Assembly: GCA_021158845.1 (NCBI GenBank)
Contig: JAGGSY010000170.1
Span: 1 to 11,810, forward strand
Length of the DNA: 11,810 nt
Source of the DNA: Caldisericia bacterium
GTDB taxonomy: Bacteria; Caldisericota; Caldisericia; B22-G15
Direction of reading: 5' to 3'
Below the pieces are notes generated by a model. It made no database searches and had not been told where the DNA came from. It saw only the letters and a program-made list of their open reading frames with translations. The translations under genes and the position numbers were made by a program. This document shows positions 7,998-11,810 of the stretch, piece after piece. Numbering within the stretch: the first letter of the stretch is position 1; every line of letters starts with the position of its first letter.

Positions 7998-8570
7998 ATG
8001 CTTTTAGTTGGGATAGATCTTTCTATAAAAAGAAAATCTGGTATCTGTGTTGTTGATAAATATTCTAAATTTATAAATTCTAAGTTTCAGCTTGGTTTAA
8101 CAGTAAGATTTAATGAACTTGTAAGGTTCCTCTCAGAGGAAAGAGATATTCAGCTTGTGGTTATTGATGCCCCTCTAACATATCCTGATAAAAATTTTAG
8201 AGATGCGGAGATTGAATTAAGAAAAGAGGGGATAAGAGCACTTCCATTGAATTTTTTAAGCGATATGGAGAATCTTATCCAAGAAATTTTAAAAGTTTAT
8301 AAAGGAGAGATTATAGAGACATTTCCAGATGGTGTGTTTAAGTTCTTAAATCTTAAAGGAGGAAGGAAATTGAGGTCTGATAGAGAAGTTTTGTTTAAAG
8401 AATTGAAGAGATTTATAAAGTTTCCACTTGAGTTTTCAACAACAAACAGAGATTTCATAGATGCGTGTTTGTGCGTCATATGTGGGATATTCTATGTGAA
8501 GGGTGAAACTAAAAAATTTGGTGGCAAAGAAGGAACAATTTATCTTCCTATAATAAAGTCTTTTCTCTAA
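7998..8570 (+). CDS. DUF429 family protein, predicted RNase H-fold nuclease
   Basis: A 190-residue protein. N-terminal 'LLVGIDLSIKRKSG' (D7) is the first strand of an RNase H-like fold; 'LVVIDAPL' (D57), 'IETFPDGVFKF' (E107) and 'RDFIDACLCVICG' (D155) supply the other conserved acidic residues. 'RDAEIELRKEGIRALPL' is the family's R-x(7)-R-x-x-G-[IV] segment. This matches DUF429 (COG2410-type predicted nucleases); no activity is established for most members. The ATG at 7998 is chosen because the conserved GIDLS strand begins five residues later. The purine-rich stretch just upstream (7989-7997) is a poor ribosome site. No clear promoter lies between the terminator and the start, so expression may rely on read-through. 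It is not a Holliday-junction resolvase of the RuvC/YqgF type, whose motifs differ. Confidence 0.72.
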   Translation: MLLVGIDLSIKRKSGICVVDKYSKFINSKFQLGLTVRFNELVRFLSEERDIQLVVIDAPLTYPDKNFRDAEIELRKEGIRALPLNFLSDMENLIQEILKVYKGEIIETFPDGVFKFLNLKGGRKLRSDREVLFKELKRFIKFPLEFSTTNRDFIDACLCVICGIFYVKGETKKFGGKEGTIYLPIIKSFL

Positions 8571-8580
8571 TAGAAAATCT

Positions 8581-8646
8581 TTTTGTAAATTTAAGGAAAA
8601 TTTCTATGGTATATTTTGTAAATTTAAGGAAAATTTCTATGGTATA
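8581..8646 (+). repeat. Exact 33-bp tandem duplication carrying promoter elements
   Basis: Bases 8581-8613 and 8614-8646 are identical. Each copy contains TGGTATA at its end, and an AAATTT-AAGGA-AAATTT inverted repeat in its middle. The repeat fills most of the gap between the DUF429 stop (8570) and tRNA-Ser (8658). Perfect identity suggests a recent duplication or selection to keep it. The period is close to three helical turns, so both copies face the same side of the DNA. Confidence 0.95.
8607..8615 (+). promoter_or_regulatory. Upstream extended -10 element, TGGTATATT
   Basis: First copy of the duplicated promoter. TGn precedes TATATT, one mismatch from TATAAT. A transcript from here would start about 33 bases before the main site and carry a longer tRNA leader. 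Its last two bases come from the start of the second repeat copy. No good -35 hexamer is visible. Confidence 0.5.
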
Positions 8647-8648
8647 AT
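8640..8648 (+). promoter_or_regulatory. Extended -10 promoter for tRNA-Ser, tRNA-Arg and uvrA, TGGTATAAT
   Basis: A perfect TATAAT (8643-8648) preceded by TGn gives a textbook extended -10, which can work without a -35 box; no good -35 is seen. The predicted start is about 8654-8656, only 2-4 bases before the mature tRNA-Ser 5' end. No LexA-like operator is recognisable in 8571-8657. Confidence 0.75.
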
Positions 8649-8657
8649 TTAATTTGC

Positions 8658-8751
8658 GGAGAGATGGCCGAGTGGCTGATGGCACCTGCCTGCTAAGCAG
8701 GTGAGGGGGTCAACTCCCCCTCCGCGGGTTCGAATCCCGCTCTCTCCGCCA
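8658..8751 (+). tRNA. tRNA-Ser(GCU)
   Basis: Acceptor stem 8658-8664 pairs with 8741-8747; discriminator G is 8748; CCA is encoded (8749-8751). The D stem is GCC/GGC, the anticodon stem CCTGC/GCAGG encloses loop CTGCTAA, so the anticodon is GCT at 8692-8694. A long variable arm (GGGGG/CCCCC core) is the hallmark of class II serine tRNAs. T stem GCGGG/CCCGC with TTCGAAT loop. It reads AGC/AGU codons. Five T residues separate it from the next tRNA. Confidence 0.97.
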
Positions 8752-8756
8752 TTTTT

Positions 8757-8833
8757 GCGCCCATAGCTCAACTGGATAGAGCGGCGGACTACGGATCCGC
8801 AGGTTGTGGGTTCGACTCCCGCTGGGCGCGCCA
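8757..8833 (+). tRNA. tRNA-Arg(ACG)
   Basis: Acceptor GCGCCCA (8757-8763) pairs with TGGGCGC (8823-8829); G73 at 8830; CCA encoded (8831-8833). The D stem is GCTC/GAGC, the anticodon stem GCGGA/TCCGC with loop CTACGGA gives anticodon ACG at 8791-8793. The T stem has one G-U pair. A34 is normally deaminated to inosine by TadA so the tRNA can read CGU, CGC and CGA. The genes shown here prefer AGA/AGG, so this tRNA serves minor codons. Confidence 0.97.
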
Positions 8834-8838
8834 TTTCA

Positions 8839-11667
8839 ATGGAAAAAGATTATATTTTTGTAAAGGGAGCAAGAGTCCATAATTTAAAGAACATTGATGT
8901 AAAGATTCCCAGAGGCAAGATAACAGTGATAACTGGTCTTTCAGGTTCTGGTAAGTCCTCTCTTGCCTTAGATACTATATATGCTGAGGGTCAAAGAAGA
9001 TATGTGGAATCTCTTTCTTCCTATGCAAGACAGTTTCTTGAACTTATGGATAAGCCAGATGTTGATTTTATAGAGGGGCTATCACCAGCCATTGCCATTG
9101 ATCAGAAATCTACATCCCATAATCCTCGTTCCACTGTGGGTACAATGACTGAAATATATGATTATATGAGACTTCTCTTTGCGAGGATAGGAATTCCCCA
9201 CTGTCCAAAATGTGGAAGGGAGATTAAAAAGCAGACACCCCAGGAGATAGTTGATAAGATACTCACCTTAAAGGAAGGAACAAAGATAATGATTCTATCC
9301 CCTGTGGTTAGAGGGAGAAAAGGAGAATACAGGAACCTATTTGAGAAGCTAAGGAAGGAAGGATTTGTAAGAGTCAGAGTTGATGGAAGTATCTTTACCC
9401 TTGATGAAGAAATTGAACTTGATAAGTATAAGAAGCACGATATAGATATTATCGTTGATAGATTAATTGTTAGAAAGGATATAAAAGAAAGACTCACCGA
9501 TTCCATAGAGACCTCTCTTAAGTATGGAGATGGACTGACAAAGATCCTTATAGTTGATACAGGCGAGGAGAAGATTTTTTCTGAAAAATTTGCCTGTCCT
9601 GTTTGTGGTATCTCTCTTCCAGAGATAGAACCTCGTTTATTTTCCTTTAATTCCCCTTATGGTGCCTGTCCTGTTTGCGTGGGGCTTGGTGTAAAAATGG
9701 AGGTTGATCCCGACCTTGTTATACCTGATAAGAGTTTATCACTAAGTGAAGGTGCCATAAAAGTTCCTGGATTCCAAAACCTTAATGGATTTTTCTTTGA
9801 GATAGTGAAGACTCTCTCTGAAATCTATGATTTTGACATATATACACCGGTGGAAGAGATTGATGAGGAGGCAATAGAGATAATTCTATACGGTAGTTCA
9901 GGTAGAATTCCCATAAATTATGTCTCAAGCGATGGAAGAAGGCGTAGATACTATGTAAAGTGGGAAGGGATAATTCCTTCCATTGAGAGAAGATACAGAG
10001 AGACAGATTCTCATGAAATGAGGGAGATATACGAAAGGTTTATGAGGGTTCTTCCATGTCCTGCCTGTAAAGGAACAAGACTGAGAGCGGAGGCACTTTC
10101 AATTACCATAAATGGAAAGAATATAGCTGAAGTTTCATCTATGAGTATAAGTGATGCACTTTCCTTTTTTGAAAATCTAAAACTCACAGAAACAGAGAAG
10201 ATTATCTCAAAGCAGATTTTAAAGGAGATTAAATCAAGGCTTAAATTTCTTATGGATGTTGGTCTATCCTACCTTACCATAGATAGAGAATCAAGAACAC
10301 TTTCTGGTGGAGAGGCACAGAGGATAAAACTTGCAACACAGATTGGTTCAGGGCTTACTGGTGTTCTTTATGTTCTTGATGAACCAACCATAGGTCTTCA
10401 TCACAGAGATACAGAGAGACTTTTAAATTCATTAAAGAATTTGAGAGATTTGGGAAACACCCTTATAATAGTTGAGCATGATGAAAAGACCATAAAAGAG
10501 GCAGATCACATTATTGATATGGGTCCAGGTGCAGGAGAGAATGGGGGAGAAATTGTTTGTTCAGGGGGTATAGAGGATATAATTAATTGTAAAAATTCCA
10601 TTACAGGAAAATATCTAAAGGGTGAGGAGAGGATAGAGATTCCAAAAGAAAGAAGGAAGGGGAATGGAAAGTATTTTGAGATCATTGGAGCAAGGGAACA
10701 CAACCTTAAGAATATAAATGTAAAGATTCCCCTAAATACATTTGTATGTATAACAGGTGTTTCTGGTTCAGGAAAATCCACACTCCTGTACGATATAGTT
10801 TATAAGGGATTAAAAGAGATATTCTATAAATCTCCAGAGAAACCGGGAAAGTTCAAAGAGTTTAGAGGTCTTGAGAATATAGATAGGGTTGTTATGGTGG
10901 ATCAATCTCCCATAGGAAGAACTCCAAGAAGCAATCCAGCAACATACACTGGAGTTTTTACCCCCATAAGGGAACTTTTCTCAAAAACTCCTGAGGCAAG
11001 AGCAAGGGGATATAAGCCAGGTAGGTTTTCCTTCAATGTGAAAGGTGGAAGATGTGAGGCGTGTGAGGGTGCCGGAGTAAAAAGGATTGAGATGCAGTTT
11101 CTACCTGATGTTTATGTGACATGTGAGGTCTGTAAAGGGAAGAGGTATAATAGAGAAACCCTTGAAATTACATGGAAGGGAAAGAACATATCTGATGTTC
11201 TTAATATGACTGTGGATGAAGCATACAAATTCTTTGAGAATATACCAAGTATAAGGAGAAGACTCTCGCTTCTTATGGATGTTGGTCTTGGTTATATAAA
11301 ACTTGGTCAACCTGCACCAACACTTTCTGGTGGTGAGGCACAGAGGGTTAAACTTGCCACTGAACTTTCAAAGAAGTTTAAGGGACATACCCTTTATCTA
11401 CTTGATGAACCAACAACAGGTCTTCATTTTGATGATGTAAAGAAACTCCTCTCTGTTTTAAATAGACTCGTGGACAAAGGAAACACAGTTGTTATAATAG
11501 AGCATCATCCAGATGTTATAAAATCTGCTGATTGGATAATTGATCTTGGTCCTGAAGGAGGAGATGAGGGGGGATACATAGTCGCAGAGGGAACACCTGA
11601 AGATGTTTCAAAGGTGAAAACATCTTACACCGGTGAGCTTTTAAGAAGAATTCTACAGGTAGGATAG
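8839..11667 (+). CDS. uvrA: UvrA, excinuclease ABC subunit A
   Basis: UvrA scans DNA for bulky lesions with UvrB in nucleotide excision repair and acts as an ATP-driven dimer in the cytoplasm. The 942-residue protein (E. coli: 940) has two intact ABC ATPase halves: Walker A at 33-40 (GLSGSGKS) and 640-647 (GVSGSGKS), signatures LSGGEAQR at 488 and 829, each followed by a DEPT Walker B (first D at 514). Zinc cysteines are complete: C122/C125 with C407/C410, C253/C256 with C277/C280, and C739/C742 with C762/C765. The start at 8839 gives the usual N-terminus (basic strand then 'GARVHNLKNI'); an upstream in-frame GTG at 8806 lies inside tRNA-Arg and is rejected. No Shine-Dalgarno is present. uvrB and uvrC are not in the window. 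Confidence 0.97.
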   Translation: MEKDYIFVKGARVHNLKNIDVKIPRGKITVITGLSGSGKSSLALDTIYAEGQRRYVESLSSYARQFLELMDKPDVDFIEGLSPAIAIDQKSTSHNPRSTVGTMTEIYDYMRLLFARIGIPHCPKCGREIKKQTPQEIVDKILTLKEGTKIMILSPVVRGRKGEYRNLFEKLRKEGFVRVRVDGSIFTLDEEIELDKYKKHDIDIIVDRLIVRKDIKERLTDSIETSLKYGDGLTKILIVDTGEEKIFSEKFACPVCGISLPEIEPRLFSFNSPYGACPVCVGLGVKMEVDPDLVIPDKSLSLSEGAIKVPGFQNLNGFFFEIVKTLSEIYDFDIYTPVEEIDEEAIEIILYGSSGRIPINYVSSDGRRRRYYVKWEGIIPSIERRYRETDSHEMREIYERFMRVLPCPACKGTRLRAEALSITINGKNIAEVSSMSISDALSFFENLKLTETEKIISKQILKEIKSRLKFLMDVGLSYLTIDRESRTLSGGEAQRIKLATQIGSGLTGVLYVLDEPTIGLHHRDTERLLNSLKNLRDLGNTLIIVEHDEKTIKEADHIIDMGPGAGENGGEIVCSGGIEDIINCKNSITGKYLKGEERIEIPKERRKGNGKYFEIIGAREHNLKNINVKIPLNTFVCITGVSGSGKSTLLYDIVYKGLKEIFYKSPEKPGKFKEFRGLENIDRVVMVDQSPIGRTPRSNPATYTGVFTPIRELFSKTPEARARGYKPGRFSFNVKGGRCEACEGAGVKRIEMQFLPDVYVTCEVCKGKRYNRETLEITWKGKNISDVLNMTVDEAYKFFENIPSIRRRLSLLMDVGLGYIKLGQPAPTLSGGEAQRVKLATELSKKFKGHTLYLLDEPTTGLHFDDVKKLLSVLNRLVDKGNTVVIIEHHPDVIKSADWIIDLGPEGGDEGGYIVAEGTPEDVSKVKTSYTGELLRRILQVG

Positions 11668-11810
11668 TTTTTTTAAAGCTTTCATTTTCTCAGTGTATCC
11701 AAGTTTTGCCTTTTCAACAGCAGTTCTCAATATCTCTATTGATTCATCGTATGTTTTTCTATCCACAGGGTATGGATATCCATCTTTTCCTCCATGGGCA
11801 AAGGAAAAAC
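11653..11810 (-). CDS. C-terminal end of a probable DUF763 (COG1415) protein, partial
   Basis: Read on the minus strand from 11808 down to a TAG at 11655-11653, an open frame gives 51 residues, with the 5' part beyond the right edge. It begins 'FSFAHGGKDGYPYPVDRKTY' and continues with an amphipathic helix 'DESIEILRTAVEKAKLG'. The G-[KR]-D-G-x-P-[YF]-P-V-D-R-K-T-Y-D motif recalls the C-terminus of DUF763, an uncharacterised family of archaea and thermophilic bacteria; the match is from memory, not a search. The other two minus frames hit early stops. The final 15 bases overlap the end of uvrA on the opposite strand, with no terminator between the genes. Confidence 0.65.
   Translation of the reverse strand, partial: FSFAHGGKDGYPYPVDRKTYDESIEILRTAVEKAKLGYTEKMKALKKLSYL

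Noticed and set aside
8570..8607. Inverted repeat ATAGAAA ... TTTCTAT as a terminator for DUF429
   Set aside because: The stem is all AT except one pair, with a loop of over 20 bases, and it overlaps the promoter duplication, so it is too weak to call.
8752..8756. T5 spacer between the tRNAs as an intrinsic terminator
   Set aside because: The tract is short and the preceding structure is a tRNA, not a simple hairpin. Read-through is needed for tRNA-Arg, which has no promoter of its own.
8649..8834. Minus-strand open frame across the two tRNA genes
   Set aside because: It is the antisense of tRNA-Ser and tRNA-Arg. Its 'protein' is the well-known spurious translation of tRNA complements.
8806..8838. 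GTG at 8806 as an upstream start of uvrA, adding 11 residues
   Set aside because: It lies in the T stem of tRNA-Arg and adds residues not found in UvrA. The ATG at 8839 gives the normal N-terminus.

Overview
The window is bacterial, AT-rich and densely coding. It reads as a low-GC, probably thermophilic bacterium. Arginine is written mostly AGA/AGG and isoleucine often ATA. Both tRNA genes encode their own CCA. The giant surface protein ends in a copper-amine-oxidase-N-like 'stalk' domain, common in clostridia and several deep-branching thermophilic phyla, and the fragment at the right edge resembles DUF763, a family of archaea and thermophilic bacteria. Caldisericota-, Dictyoglomota- or deep Firmicutes-like lineages would fit, but the sequence alone does not settle the phylum.

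Bases 1-7928 are one continuous reading frame, open at the left edge, encoding at least 2641 residues of a modular exported protein. Methionine codons near base 459 are internal. Domain order: the end of a concanavalin A/LamG-like beta-sandwich; a first array of paired calcium-loop (EF-hand/dockerin-like) repeats; an Ig-like segment; a second calcium-loop array that appears inserted inside an Ig-like domain; an intact Ig-like domain; a long run of Ig/beta-sandwich modules; three glucodextranase-B-like Ig repeats; and the terminal stalk domain. A strong intrinsic terminator (7953-7980) closes the gene.

Bases 7998-8570 encode a small DUF429 (predicted RNase H-fold) protein. Next comes a short AT-rich gap holding an exact 33-bp tandem duplication; each copy carries an extended -10 promoter element. 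Downstream lie tRNA-Ser(GCU), tRNA-Arg(ACG) and uvrA, all on the + strand. Only 5 nt separate the CCA end of tRNA-Arg from the uvrA start, so tRNA processing would leave a nearly leaderless uvrA mRNA. At the right edge the 3' end of a minus-strand gene (probable DUF763) overlaps the uvrA stop tail-to-tail by 15 bp.

The genes do not form one obvious pathway. The left two thirds make a cell-surface or secreted structural/adhesive protein. The right third is housekeeping: translation, nucleotide excision repair and conserved uncharacterised proteins. The most unusual points are the calcium-loop array splitting an Ig domain, the duplicated promoter, and the tRNA-uvrA junction. No mobile element, CRISPR array or defence system is visible.
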